From positions 1 to 32,369 of the forward strand of contig JAAYEK010000078.1 in assembly GCA_012728785.1 (NCBI GenBank): DNA of 32,369 nucleotides, given 5' to 3'. The translations under genes and the position numbers were made by a program. Below, piece by piece: positions 23,857 through 31,397 of this stretch (position 1 is its first letter; the number at the start of each line of letters is the position of its first letter). A model generated the notes under the pieces. The model did no database searches and was not told the origin of the DNA. It saw nothing but the letters and a program-made list of their open reading frames with translations. This stretch comes from Bacillota bacterium (GTDB lineage: Bacteria > Bacillota > UBA4882 > UBA8346).

Positions 23857-24633
23857 TCACTTCTCATTCACCCAATAGCTACTTCCGTCCGGCAAACGAT
23901 CCAGAAAGCCATACTCGATTAGATACCTTCTTAGGGTCACATAGTCATGGAAAGTTGCTTCCAAGACGGCATTGACTTCCTTCTCGCTATACTTCCGGCC
24001 TAGCTCAAAGCGTTTGGCCAATTGTTTGATGATGATCACCTTCCGTTTTTCCTTAGCCGGGAATTCTGATATCGGGCCATCCGGGCCTTGGGGGAAGTAG
24101 CGTTTAATGATTTCCTCGCTTTCCGCGGCGGTGATGGCGAAACGCTCATCAACCATCCGGGCGGAACGGGGGATCTCAATAAATTTATCATTCGTTTCAG
24201 ATTGCATTTTAGCCTCCAGTAGTTCCATGATGGCCAAGAAAACCTTGGCCTGTTTCATTTTTTCACGGAGGGCGAAACGGTGGTTCCGGACTGTAGAGAG
24301 GCTGACCCCATCCATCCGGACGGAAATCTCCTTGTCGTTTAAGCCTTGATGGAATAAAGACATTAAGGATTTCTGATGTTCGGTCAGTCCGGTATATTTT
24401 TTATTCATACCAATTAAATACTCAAACATGGAAGAATGAGCTGTTTTCAGATGGACTCGGGCCGCTTTTTCAGCCTCGTAGAAAAGTCCGTTCAGATCGT
24501 AAATCCGGCCTTTAGTGAATCGCTCCCCGCAGATCAGGCAGACAAATTCCCCGCTGGGCGGCTCGAAGAGATAACCTTTTTTAAGCTCCGTAAGAGAAGC
24601 GCTCCAGAATAGCTCAGTAATACTATCCAACAT
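23857..24633 (-). CDS. Regulator with zinc-finger-like, LuxR-type HTH and DUF2087 domains
   Basis: A 258-residue protein with three parts. Residues 32-66 hold C-L-I-C (Cys32, Cys35) and H-L-K-T-A-H (His61, His66), a possible Cys2His2 zinc site with a long insert. Residues about 83-130 (LTEHQKSLMSLFHQGLNDKE, then VSLSTVRNHRFALREKMKQA) form a LuxR/GerE-type HTH. Residues about 190-256 match DUF2087: FPAKEKRKVIIIKQLAKRF, then YVTLRRYLIEYGFLDRLPDG. DUF2087 is found on putative regulators and has no assigned function known to me. The ATG at 24633 is five bases after AAAGG; a GTG two codons upstream overlaps that site. A near-consensus promoter lies ahead. Confidence 0.85.
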   Translation of the reverse strand: MLDSITELFWSASLTELKKGYLFEPPSGEFVCLICGERFTKGRIYDLNGLFYEAEKAARVHLKTAHSSMFEYLIGMNKKYTGLTEHQKSLMSLFHQGLNDKEISVRMDGVSLSTVRNHRFALREKMKQAKVFLAIMELLEAKMQSETNDKFIEIPRSARMVDERFAITAAESEEIIKRYFPQGPDGPISEFPAKEKRKVIIIKQLAKRFELGRKYSEKEVNAVLEATFHDYVTLRRYLIEYGFLDRLPDGSSYWVNEK

Positions 24634-24663
24634 AATCACCTTTTATCTATAAATTATATAGAC

Positions 24664-24692
24664 AGTATAATAAAAAGTCTAATGATTGTCAA
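24664..24692 (-). promoter_or_regulatory. Promoter of the DUF2087 regulator operon
   Basis: On the minus strand TTGACA (24692-24687) and TATACT (24669-24664) are 17 bases apart, six and five of six matches. An inverted TAGAC/GTCTA pair flanks the -10 region and could be an operator, perhaps for the regulator itself. The start would be near 24657. Confidence 0.75.
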
Positions 24693-25007
24693 GAATTAAT
24701 AGTTATAATTCAACTAATATCTATTTTGAAGGTTAAAATTGGAGACTAAACAAACTGCTAACCTTAATGTTTTTTTTCCGATGATATATGTATGATAAAA
24801 TATTATTAATTTTGATAGGAGTGTAGCGGTAAAAGCTCCTTATTCGCAGCAGCTCAAAAACTCCAGCTCAATAAATTAAAGACGAATTTTGAGCTATTTC
24901 AAAAAAATATCGTTTAGTTGAGTTGATTCTTTTTTGAGCGAAAAATCACGAGACACCCGCGGGAAAAACGAGGGTGTTTTTTTACTATGATTAAATGGCG
25001 TAATAAA
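24693..25007 (+). ncRNA. Candidate structured RNA ending in a terminator
   Basis: No open frame of note occupies this gap. A possible RNA spans about 24815-24983. AGCTCAAAA (24851-24859) pairs perfectly over nine bases with TTTTGAGCT (24887-24895), and its core can instead pair with TTTTGAGC at 24932-24939. A short AGGAG/CTCCT stem (24817-24840) precedes them. The terminator at 24953-24983 ends the unit. A promoter was not secured. A separate AAGGTTA/TAACCTT pair (24729-24765) followed by eight T residues lies further left. This could be an unlinked small RNA or an attenuator ahead of the DUF805-folD genes; it matches no riboswitch class I recognise. Confidence 0.35.
24953..24983 (+). terminator. 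Intrinsic terminator upstream of the DUF805 gene
   Basis: ACACCC (24953-24958) pairs with GGGTGT (24972-24977) and is followed by seven T residues. No protein gene precedes it on this strand, so it must end a non-coding or leader transcript. Confidence 0.65.
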
Positions 25008-25036
25008 TTGTTAAGGAGTATTGTTTATGGTAAAAT
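25008..25036 (+). promoter_or_regulatory. Promoter of the DUF805-folD unit
   Basis: TTGTTA (25008-25013) and TAAAAT (25031-25036) have a 17-base spacer. It lies beyond the upstream terminator, with the start about 42 bases before the DUF805 ATG. Confidence 0.5.
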
Positions 25037-25084
25037 GTTACTATTGAAGCAGAAATAAAAGAAAGAATCGAAAGAAGGTAGACG

Positions 25085-25483
25085 ATGAACAACTTTTTTT
25101 CAATGAAAGGAAGGATTAATAGGGCAAAATATATTTTCACAAATATTATTATATCAATTCTAATCTTTACGCTTTATGGTATTGGAATAGAAAAAGATGA
25201 GATAACGCAAATTGTCTTACTTATCCCAATATTTTTATTATTTTACTTTGAACTGTGTTTATCAGTGAAGAGACTTCATGATATCGGAAAGTCCGGGAAA
25301 TATTTATTGGGGATAATCATTCCGATTTATTCTTCCTTTTTATCGATAATTTTAACATTCAGAAAAGGGCAGCAAGGAATGAACAAATACGGGAAAGACC
25401 CTTTAGATAGAAATACAATCGAAGAGTACCAGATACCTAATGGAAGAGTCGGAAAGTTTAGGAAAAGACAAAGATTTTATTAA
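25085..25483 (+). CDS. DUF805 membrane protein
   Basis: A 132-residue inner-membrane protein of the DUF805 family. It begins with the typical [18 protein letters not shown], has three or four hydrophobic helices (about 18-37, 42-60, 74-95), and carries [14 protein letters not shown] between the second and third. Function is unknown. The C-terminal tail from about residue 110 is polar and basic. The gene ends 25 bases before folD, with which it may share a transcript; no functional link is evident. Confidence 0.85.
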   Translation: MNNFFSMKGRINRAKYIFTNIIISILIFTLYGIGIEKDEITQIVLLIPIFLLFYFELCLSVKRLHDIGKSGKYLLGIIIPIYSSFLSIILTFRKGQQGMNKYGKDPLDRNTIEEYQIPNGRVGKFRKRQRFY

Positions 25484-25508
25484 TTTTAGACTTGAAAGGA
25501 GCAACATC

Positions 25509-26351
25509 ATGGCGATTGTTTTAGACGGAAAGGCATTATCCAAACAAATTGAAGGGGAGTTAGCTTCGCGGGTAAAAATAATCATTGAACGAACGGGAAA
25601 GGTCCCGGCTTTGGCCACCATCTTGGTTGGGGACGATCCTTCCTCGGAAATCTATGTGAATATGAAAGGCAACGCCTGCAAAAGAGTGGGGCTGACTTCT
25701 AAAAAAATAGCTCTGCCCAAAGAAACCACCACCGCAGAATTGCTGGAAGTTATCGACGGATTAAATAGCGACCCGGAGATTTTCGGGATTTTACTACAAC
25801 ATCCGGTCCCCGGACAAATAAACGAAAGAGAGTGTTTTGACCGGATTGCTCTCCATAAAGACGTGGATGGAGTGACCGCCTTGGGTTTCGGCAGGATGGC
25901 TCTGGGGGAAAAGGTGTTCCGCTGTGCTACTCCGGGCGGGATCATGAAAATGCTGGAACATTATCGGATCGATATTGCTGGGAAAAACGCGGTAGTGGTC
26001 GGAAGAAGCCCGATTTTAGGCAAACCCATGGCGATGATGCTCCTTAATGCCAACGCCACGGTTACGATCTGCCATTCGAAAACCGATAATTTACCGGAAT
26101 TTATCAATAAAGCCGATCTGGTGGTCGGGGCCGTCGGCAAGCCGGAGTTTATCAAGGCGGATTGGATCAAGGAAGGCGCAATTTTGATCGATGCCGGATA
26201 TCATAAAGGCGGCATCGGGGATATCGAACTGGAAAAGGCTAAGGAGAAATGCGCCGCCTATACTCCGGTCCCGGGCGGAGTCGGACCGATGACCATTGCA
26301 ACCTTAATCTCACAAACCGTCGAGTCGGCCGAGAAAATAATGTTTGGATGA
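25509..26351 (+). CDS. folD: Methylenetetrahydrofolate dehydrogenase/cyclohydrolase
   Basis: A 280-residue FolD, converting 5,10-methylene-THF through methenyl-THF to 10-formyl-THF in the cytoplasm. [15 protein letters not shown] holds the catalytic Tyr and Lys; [12 protein letters not shown] is the QLPLP-type motif in its Q-H-P-V-P variant; [19 protein letters not shown] and [18 protein letters not shown] (dinucleotide-binding) follow. [15 protein letters not shown] near the end is fully conserved. The ATG at 25509 is preceded by AAAGGAG; the frame extending to 25440 overlaps DUF805 and is unlikely to be used. Confidence 0.95.
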   Translation: MAIVLDGKALSKQIEGELASRVKIIIERTGKVPALATILVGDDPSSEIYVNMKGNACKRVGLTSKKIALPKETTTAELLEVIDGLNSDPEIFGILLQHPVPGQINERECFDRIALHKDVDGVTALGFGRMALGEKVFRCATPGGIMKMLEHYRIDIAGKNAVVVGRSPILGKPMAMMLLNANATVTICHSKTDNLPEFINKADLVVGAVGKPEFIKADWIKEGAILIDAGYHKGGIGDIELEKAKEKCAAYTPVPGGVGPMTIATLISQTVESAEKIMFG

Positions 26352-26368
26352 TTAGATGGAACTTGGTT

Positions 26369-27256
26369 TCACCAGGGTTTATCCATCATTAAACCAATAC
26401 CGAAACGGGTTTGGTGGTAATCATAATCAATTAAGGATTCACCATAACCGTTGAATAATTGGGTATAAACCCGGGTGTTTGAGCTGATCGGATAACTCCA
26501 AGTCAGTTCAGCTCCGCCGTATCCGTTGTTCCAATTATAATAGCCCTGGATACTGAATATATTATCTCCTAAATTGTAACCGATTTTAAGACGGTAGTAG
26601 CCCATATATTTAAAGATTTCCGGATTGTTTACCGGGGTAGATTCGCCGATTAAGAACCATGGTTTGAATTCGACTTGCCAATTGTCTTTTTGGACCATTA
26701 ACCGCAGATAAGCTCGGTTCCAACCGCGGGAGGTGGGATTAGATTGACCGTTAGACTGATGGTTGAGGCCGATTTCGATCTCCTCCAAGGACCAGCCGAC
26801 TAGGGTATAATCAGTGGCCCAACCTAGAAATAGTTGGGGTTCATAGTTTATCTCCCGGAAGGGCGACGAAATATCACTGTTAAACGCTTGCCACCAAGAA
26901 CGTTGAGTGTAAGAAACGCCCAGCACCGAGTTGTCTCCGGCAAAACCGCGAGAGATGGGGATGGCCAGGCTGATCTGAAATTTGACTTCTCTGTCCCTTG
27001 TTCCCTTAGCCCAAGATTGGTCGGCGATGGCTTCACGATTAATACCGCTGGTCTTGGTGAAGAGAAAATAATTGTCCTCATAGGGATAGAGGTTGAAAGA
27101 AGACTCGTTTTCTCGGAGGAGATGGGCAATTAGACCTCCTTGAGAAGGAGGCGGGTCGAAATATTGATTATCTGGTGGTTTTTGACCATAGATTGCTGTT
27201 TGCTTTGAAAATAGCATGGTCAAGGTTACTATTATAAGAAGAAGTATTCGTTTCAT
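26369..27256 (-). CDS. pldA: Outer-membrane phospholipase A (OMPLA)
   Basis: A 295-residue exported protein: signal peptide at about 1-24, then a 12-strand barrel domain. The catalytic triad is explicit in GLNHQSNGQSNPTSRGWNR: His166, Ser168 and Asn180. The strands after it (KPWFLIGE, YMGYYRLKIGYNLGD, GYYNWNNGYGGAELTWSYPI, YGESLIDYDYHQTRFGIGLM) closely follow the E. coli enzyme. It hydrolyses acyl chains of phospholipids that reach the outer leaflet, works as a calcium-dependent dimer and needs an outer membrane. AAAGGG lies before the ATG and a strong promoter is upstream. It is convergent with folD, 17 bases apart. Confidence 0.95.
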   Translation of the reverse strand: MKRILLLIIVTLTMLFSKQTAIYGQKPPDNQYFDPPPSQGGLIAHLLRENESSFNLYPYEDNYFLFTKTSGINREAIADQSWAKGTRDREVKFQISLAIPISRGFAGDNSVLGVSYTQRSWWQAFNSDISSPFREINYEPQLFLGWATDYTLVGWSLEEIEIGLNHQSNGQSNPTSRGWNRAYLRLMVQKDNWQVEFKPWFLIGESTPVNNPEIFKYMGYYRLKIGYNLGDNIFSIQGYYNWNNGYGGAELTWSYPISSNTRVYTQLFNGYGESLIDYDYHQTRFGIGLMMDKPW

Positions 27257-27316
27257 CTATGTCCCTTTTGCGCTTTTTTATGATAATAAAAGGATAAAAC
27301 GTTAATGGATATTTAT

Positions 27317-27345
27317 ATTATATTATTTGTTGATAAATATTTCAA
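27317..27345 (-). promoter_or_regulatory. Promoter of pldA
   Basis: On the minus strand TTGAAA (27345-27340) and TATAAT (27322-27317) are 17 bases apart. The start would be near 27310, about 54 bases before the ATG. Confidence 0.65.
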
Positions 27346-27576
27346 TTAATGAAACAAAGTTACAATTAGTTTTTTGATGATTGCCGTTTTTGAAAATGCT
27401 AATTATCCATCGAATCGGCGTGTTTTATTATAGCAATATTTGAGGCGCTTCTCGCAATTTATGACAGGCTTTTATTGGGGACCATCTTGTATAATCAAAT
27501 TAGAAATCAAATGTTTAGATAGTAAAACAGAACAAATTGAGCCGATATTATTTGAATCTTTAAAGGAGGCGACGTA
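27346..27576 (+). promoter_or_regulatory. Upstream region of the TIM-barrel gene
   Basis: The 320-base gap between pldA and the next gene holds the pldA promoter on its left. On the plus strand a TATAAT at 27490-27495 could be a -10 element, but no good -35 stands 16-18 bases upstream; the nearest, ATGACA at 27461, is too far. Nothing else was recognised. Confidence 0.3.
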
Positions 27577-29382
27577 ATGGCAAGATATAAGAATTTCAAT
27601 ATTGCCATTTATTTTACCACCCGTTGCATCGCCAGTATCAATTCTTTAGAAGAGTTTGAGCGAGATTTTGGTTTCTTTGAGAAACATCTGAAATGCTCCA
27701 AGGTTTATTTGGAAACCCATCGGGATGATATGGATACTCCTAAGGAGAAGTTGGAACAACTCCGTGATTTCTTTACCACCAAAGGGATGGATGTATCGGG
27801 AGCGATTACCACCACCCTAATGAAGACTACCAAAGTTAAACCGTTAATCGACGAAACTGGAGTTTTCGGCTGTGGCGGATCGATTTTGGATAAGTCCGGC
27901 GAGGTTGAACCGCCGGTTGAAGAAGGTTATCAACGGATTTGGAATGCATTCTGTTATACGGACGAAGCATCCAGAAGGAAACTTCAAGAAGTAGCCGAGT
28001 ATACCGCTTCCATCTTTGACGAATTTATCATCGATGACTTTTACTTCACCAACTGTACCTGTCCTTCTTGTATCGAAGCCAAAGGAGACCGAAGTTGGGA
28101 GGAGTTCCGCCTTCAACTGATGACCGAAGTTTCACGGGAGTTGGTGGTCGGTCCGGCAAAAGCGATAAATCCTAAGGTTAAAGCGATTATTAAGTATCCT
28201 AACTGGAACGAGTCTTATCCGGAAACGGGGTATAATCCCGAGACCCAAAAAGACATTTTCGATCTGGTTTACACCGGCACTGAGACCAGGGACACCAATC
28301 ATACCTTTCAGCATTTGCCCAGATATGGAAGTTACTCATTATTGCGTTGGTTTGAAAATCTGAAGCCCGGCTACAACGGGGGCGGGTGGATCGATCAATG
28401 GAACAGCATTCAAAATTTAGGCTATTATATGGAACAAGCCTTTCTGACTTTCTTCGCTAAAGGACGGGAATTGACCCTCTTTTGTTACAGTTGGCTGGTG
28501 GATACGGTCTATATTCCACCATTAGGACATGAGTTGGAGCACTTGGACCAAATAATCGGGGAGATCGGGAAGCCGTTGGGAATCCAGTCCTATCAGCCGG
28601 TCCATGCTTCCGGAGAGGAACACCTCCTTGATTATCTGGGAATGGCCGGACTAGCCTTTGAGCCCACACCCCAATTCCCGGAGACCGATGGATTAATCAT
28701 GTTGACTGCGGAGAGCGCCAAGGACCCGGAGATTATGGGTAAGCTGAAAGCGCATCTAATGAAAGGCGGAGACGCCTGCCTGACCTCGGGTTTTATCCGG
28801 GAAACCCAAAGCAAAGGAGTGGAAGAGTTTACTTCAGTAAGGTATACCGATAAAAAGGTGATCACTAAGGATTATACTATTTTGGGGCCAGGCTGGGGTT
28901 TTGCAGGAGATTACTGTGGTAGGGAGCAAGTGACTTTCCCTGGGCTCAAATATAAGAATAACGCTTCAGAAAGCTTGATTCTTGCTAATAAGGAAGATAA
29001 CAATTTTCCGATTTTTTTGAGAAACGAGTACGGAAAGGGAACCGTCTATCTCCTGGCCGTACCGGACGATTTCGCCGAAATCTATCTTTACCCGCCGGAG
29101 GTACTGACTTTTATCCGGCAATATTTAATGAGCGGTTTAGGGACCTATCTTGAAGGCGGCCCAAAAGTAGGATTATTTTTATATGATAATGACACGATTA
29201 TTCTCGAATCTTTTCAAGACCAGGCTTGTAAGGTTAAATTACATCTGGCGGGCGATAATCGGAAGTTAATTGAGGTGAAAAACGGTAAGGAGTTACCAGC
29301 TTCGATTCGTAAGGAAACGGAAACAATCTTTGAAATCGAACTTTGGCCGGTATATTACCGGATGTTCCGGATAACGGAATGA
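27577..29382 (+). CDS. Large TIM-barrel protein, glycoside-hydrolase-like, unknown function
   Basis: A 601-residue protein without signal peptide. Its first 330 residues alternate helix and strand as in a TIM barrel; FDEFIIDDFYFTNCTCPSCIEAK (about 147-170) ends a strand with paired acidic residues and holds a CxC-x2-C cluster. Residues about 345-530 (including QSYQPVHASGEEHLLDYLGM and YGKGTVYLLAVPDDFAEIYL) look like the glutamine-amidotransferase-like trimerisation domain found after the barrel in GH42-type enzymes. A small beta domain closes the chain. The overall layout suggests an intracellular carbohydrate enzyme, but no active-site pair could be proven. AAAGGAGG precedes the ATG. The stop overlaps a short downstream frame by ATGA. 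Confidence 0.6.
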   Translation: MARYKNFNIAIYFTTRCIASINSLEEFERDFGFFEKHLKCSKVYLETHRDDMDTPKEKLEQLRDFFTTKGMDVSGAITTTLMKTTKVKPLIDETGVFGCGGSILDKSGEVEPPVEEGYQRIWNAFCYTDEASRRKLQEVAEYTASIFDEFIIDDFYFTNCTCPSCIEAKGDRSWEEFRLQLMTEVSRELVVGPAKAINPKVKAIIKYPNWNESYPETGYNPETQKDIFDLVYTGTETRDTNHTFQHLPRYGSYSLLRWFENLKPGYNGGGWIDQWNSIQNLGYYMEQAFLTFFAKGRELTLFCYSWLVDTVYIPPLGHELEHLDQIIGEIGKPLGIQSYQPVHASGEEHLLDYLGMAGLAFEPTPQFPETDGLIMLTAESAKDPEIMGKLKAHLMKGGDACLTSGFIRETQSKGVEEFTSVRYTDKKVITKDYTILGPGWGFAGDYCGREQVTFPGLKYKNNASESLILANKEDNNFPIFLRNEYGKGTVYLLAVPDDFAEIYLYPPEVLTFIRQYLMSGLGTYLEGGPKVGLFLYDNDTIILESFQDQACKVKLHLAGDNRKLIEVKNGKELPASIRKETETIFEIELWPVYYRMFRITE

Positions 29383-29525
29383 AAGATACAAATCTATTAA
29401 CAATAAATGATCGTCAATCCGGAAGTGTCATGACGCAATTATTAGAGGAGCTTAAACGATCGGTTTTAACACTTTTTCAACATCGAAATCCCCTTGGAGA
29501 GGACCATAGAGCTCTCCAGGCTTAG
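29379..29525 (+). other. Possible truncated, translationally coupled reading frame
   Basis: An ATG overlaps the TGA of the preceding gene (ATGA), the usual sign of coupling. The frame gives 48 residues, of which the first 33 look protein-like. It then runs antisense into the end of the convergent gene at 29452, where composition becomes arbitrary. It may be the start of a third-party gene cut off by rearrangement, or chance. No Shine-Dalgarno is visible. Confidence 0.25.
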
Positions 29526-30156
29526 CTGGTCGTATGGTGTTTAAAAACAAAGGTAGGGTTCCGTACATCGGACCTTCGGTTCCCAAATGAAACAACAATG
29601 GTCTAAGTGAGTGGTTTTTTAATATCGCTATAGTCGACTTGTGTCGTTCGTAAATTTCCAAGGCTTCTTTTTTAGTGACCGGTTGACTCATTTCAATATA
29701 TCTTCTTCCTGGCTCTACCGCCCGATAGAAACCGATCAGGTTGGAGATCAGATCCTCTAAACTATAGCTACTTTCTTTAACTTGTTCGAGCCAACAAAAT
29801 GGCCAAGAACCTTGGAGAGTCTCAAACCTTCCGGAGACATCCAAAAATATACCCAAAGTAACGGATTTTTTTTCTTTAAGACCGAGACCTTTTTTAATTC
29901 GATACGCTACCCTAACGCCGGCGGATAGTTTCTTATGCCTCATTAATTGACCATAAGAAGTAAAAAAATAACCCGGTTCTTCCCATGTATTAAAATCATC
30001 GTCCTGTTCATTTTGGATTTTTCGCCATAAGTCTCTTGTTTCTCCAGGGATTGCATGACCCAGATCGATCCAACCGCACAGTTTGGTATAGACATAGCCA
30101 TTCTTTAGGAATTCGGCTTCACTTCCGTCTTTAATATCTTCTTTTGTTACACCCAT
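29452..30156 (-). CDS. Conserved hypothetical protein, possibly DUF4056-like
   Basis: A 234-residue soluble protein with no signal peptide or membrane helix. YVYTKLCGWIDLGHA (residues about 22-36), with a Tyr-Thr start and an I-D-L-x-H core, and SSYSLEDLISNLIGFYRAV (about 132-150) recall DUF4056-type proteins, which have a G-x-I-D-x-x-H motif and a later S-x-E-D-L-x-S-N-x-x-G element. The match is from memory and partial. AAAGGGG precedes the ATG at 30156; a start six codons earlier lacks one. It is the last gene of a three-gene unit led by the Hcp-like gene and could be its cargo or an immunity partner, which is inference from order only. Confidence 0.55.
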   Translation of the reverse strand: MGVTKEDIKDGSEAEFLKNGYVYTKLCGWIDLGHAIPGETRDLWRKIQNEQDDDFNTWEEPGYFFTSYGQLMRHKKLSAGVRVAYRIKKGLGLKEKKSVTLGIFLDVSGRFETLQGSWPFCWLEQVKESSYSLEDLISNLIGFYRAVEPGRRYIEMSQPVTKKEALEIYERHKSTIAILKNHSLRPLLFHLGTEGPMYGTLPLFLNTIRPAKPGELYGPLQGDFDVEKVLKPIV

Positions 30157-30179
30157 TACTATTCCCCTTTCCAAAGAGA

Positions 30180-30211
30180 CTACGTTAGAGCCTACGTTAG
30201 AGCCTACGTTA
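30180..30211 (-). repeat. 12-bp tandem repeat in an operon gap
   Basis: CTACGTTAGAGC occurs twice in full (30180-30191, 30192-30203) and once as its first eight bases (30204-30211). It lies 24 bases upstream of the Shine-Dalgarno-bearing start of the preceding minus-strand gene. Copy number may vary by slippage. Confidence 0.85.
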
Positions 30212-30225
30212 ATTGTTTTGAACCA

Positions 30226-30681
30226 TTAGTTTTCCAGCTTCATAATGAAGTTTACAAGGATTCGACTACCGTTTTTAGAATTTTTTTCGGCAATAATTTC
30301 AATCTGGTCGTATTTTCCTCTTCCCGAATAGACTAGGATGCTGTTGGAAGTATGGTCGGTTGACTTGGGAAGATAATTTAATTCATGGCATACTGACTGA
30401 TAGGCTTTAATGACTTCCGAAGGGTTTAGGTGAGTATCATATTCTAATGTGAGCATCCCCGGTTTTGTGCCGTCTTGAAAAGATGATTGATATAAAACAT
30501 CTTTTGGCTCAGAACCGATAATAGGGAAATTTCGAAACTCCTTATCAGTAAAGAGCCAATAGTTAAGATCGCCATAACGAAATTCAGGATTACTAAAAGT
30601 CAAGTTGACATAAAAACAAAATCCTGTTATAGCAAGAAACAATAATACTGCACTTGATAATATTACTTTTTTATGTTTCAT
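30226..30681 (-). CDS. Membrane-anchored or exported hypothetical protein
   Basis: A 151-residue protein with one N-terminal hydrophobic helix (about 6-25) after a Lys-rich start, acting as a signal peptide or anchor. The rest is soluble and mixed alpha/beta, with PEFRYGDLNYWLFTDKEFRN near the start and an NFIMKLEN end. No family was recognised. GGAG stands eight bases before the ATG. It starts 20 bases after the Hcp-like gene and ends 69 bases before the next one, so all three probably share a transcript. Envelope location next to an Hcp-like protein would fit an immunity or accessory role, but this is unproven. Confidence 0.6.
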   Translation of the reverse strand: MKHKKVILSSAVLLFLAITGFCFYVNLTFSNPEFRYGDLNYWLFTDKEFRNFPIIGSEPKDVLYQSSFQDGTKPGMLTLEYDTHLNPSEVIKAYQSVCHELNYLPKSTDHTSNSILVYSGRGKYDQIEIIAEKNSKNGSRILVNFIMKLEN

Positions 30682-30701
30682 TCTTTTTACTCCGCTTTGG
30701 C

Positions 30702-31112
30702 TTAATAATCTTGTTCCTTTTCTCCCTCAACGACAATGTTGCAATTTTTATCCAGCTTTTGTTTTATTAAAAGATAAAATGTTCCTTCACCTTCATGAAC
30801 TGAATAGGATTCGGCGTAATCCAATACAAACGCCTCAGAGAAGGTGACTTTTCTTATGAAATTTCCCTTTGCTCCAGTAGTTTCAACTTCGACATTCCGA
30901 TAAGCTTTAGGGTCATTGACAGGGAGTAATGACCATAAATACAAATCAGCCGTAGCTTCATCGCTATCAATTTTCCCGAATATTTCGATGATGTTTCCGA
31001 TTTCGGTGGCTCTAGCATTGGAATCATTCGGCGAATCAACTCTAAAAACTACGGATTGAATGCATTTTTGAAAAACTTGATCAATATCCGAAATTGTGAC
31101 TTTAAATGCCAT
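30702..31112 (-). CDS. Hcp-like beta-barrel protein ('membrane-associated protease 1' annotation family)
   Basis: A 136-residue soluble protein rich in beta strands. DSPNDSNARATEIG, followed by GKI, LYLWSLLPVNDPKAYRNVEV and FSEAFVLDYAESY...GTFYLLIKQK, agrees with a Firmicute family I recall as annotated 'membrane-associated protease 1'; that name has no basis visible here, since there is no signal or protease motif. The strand order and the closing QKxD segment resemble Hcp/phage-tail-tube proteins, so assembly into rings or tubes is a reasonable hypothesis. The ATG at 31112 is eight bases after GGGAG. A perfect-consensus promoter drives it. Confidence 0.65.
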   Translation of the reverse strand: MAFKVTISDIDQVFQKCIQSVVFRVDSPNDSNARATEIGNIIEIFGKIDSDEATADLYLWSLLPVNDPKAYRNVEVETTGAKGNFIRKVTFSEAFVLDYAESYSVHEGEGTFYLLIKQKLDKNCNIVVEGEKEQDY

Positions 31113-31192
31113 GCTCAAAACTCCCTTCGACCAATAATTAAATTATTGTTACAGAAAGTAGCTGCCTTATAATTATTTTAATTTCTTGTAAC

Positions 31193-31221
31193 ATTATATA
31201 TTTACTGGTTGTTATTGTCAA
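31193..31221 (-). promoter_or_regulatory. Perfect sigma-A promoter of the Hcp-like operon
   Basis: On the minus strand TTGACA (31221-31216), a 17-base spacer and TATAAT (31198-31193) match the consensus at all 12 positions. An inverted repeat (31147-31157 with 31182-31193, one bulged base) overlaps the start point near 31186 and may form a leader hairpin or an operator. Confidence 0.8.
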
Positions 31222-31397
31222 TGATTAAGTTAGGGTGATCGGGTTAAGACTTGATCAATTATAATCCCGTGGAAGGTTGTTTGAAGGAATTTTATGGCTT
31301 CAAAAGGCTAGGTTTAGATGAAACAGGTAGTAATTCTTTCTTACTAAATTGCCGATATATTAGTTAGTTAAACGTTATAAACTTGGAGATAAATAGG

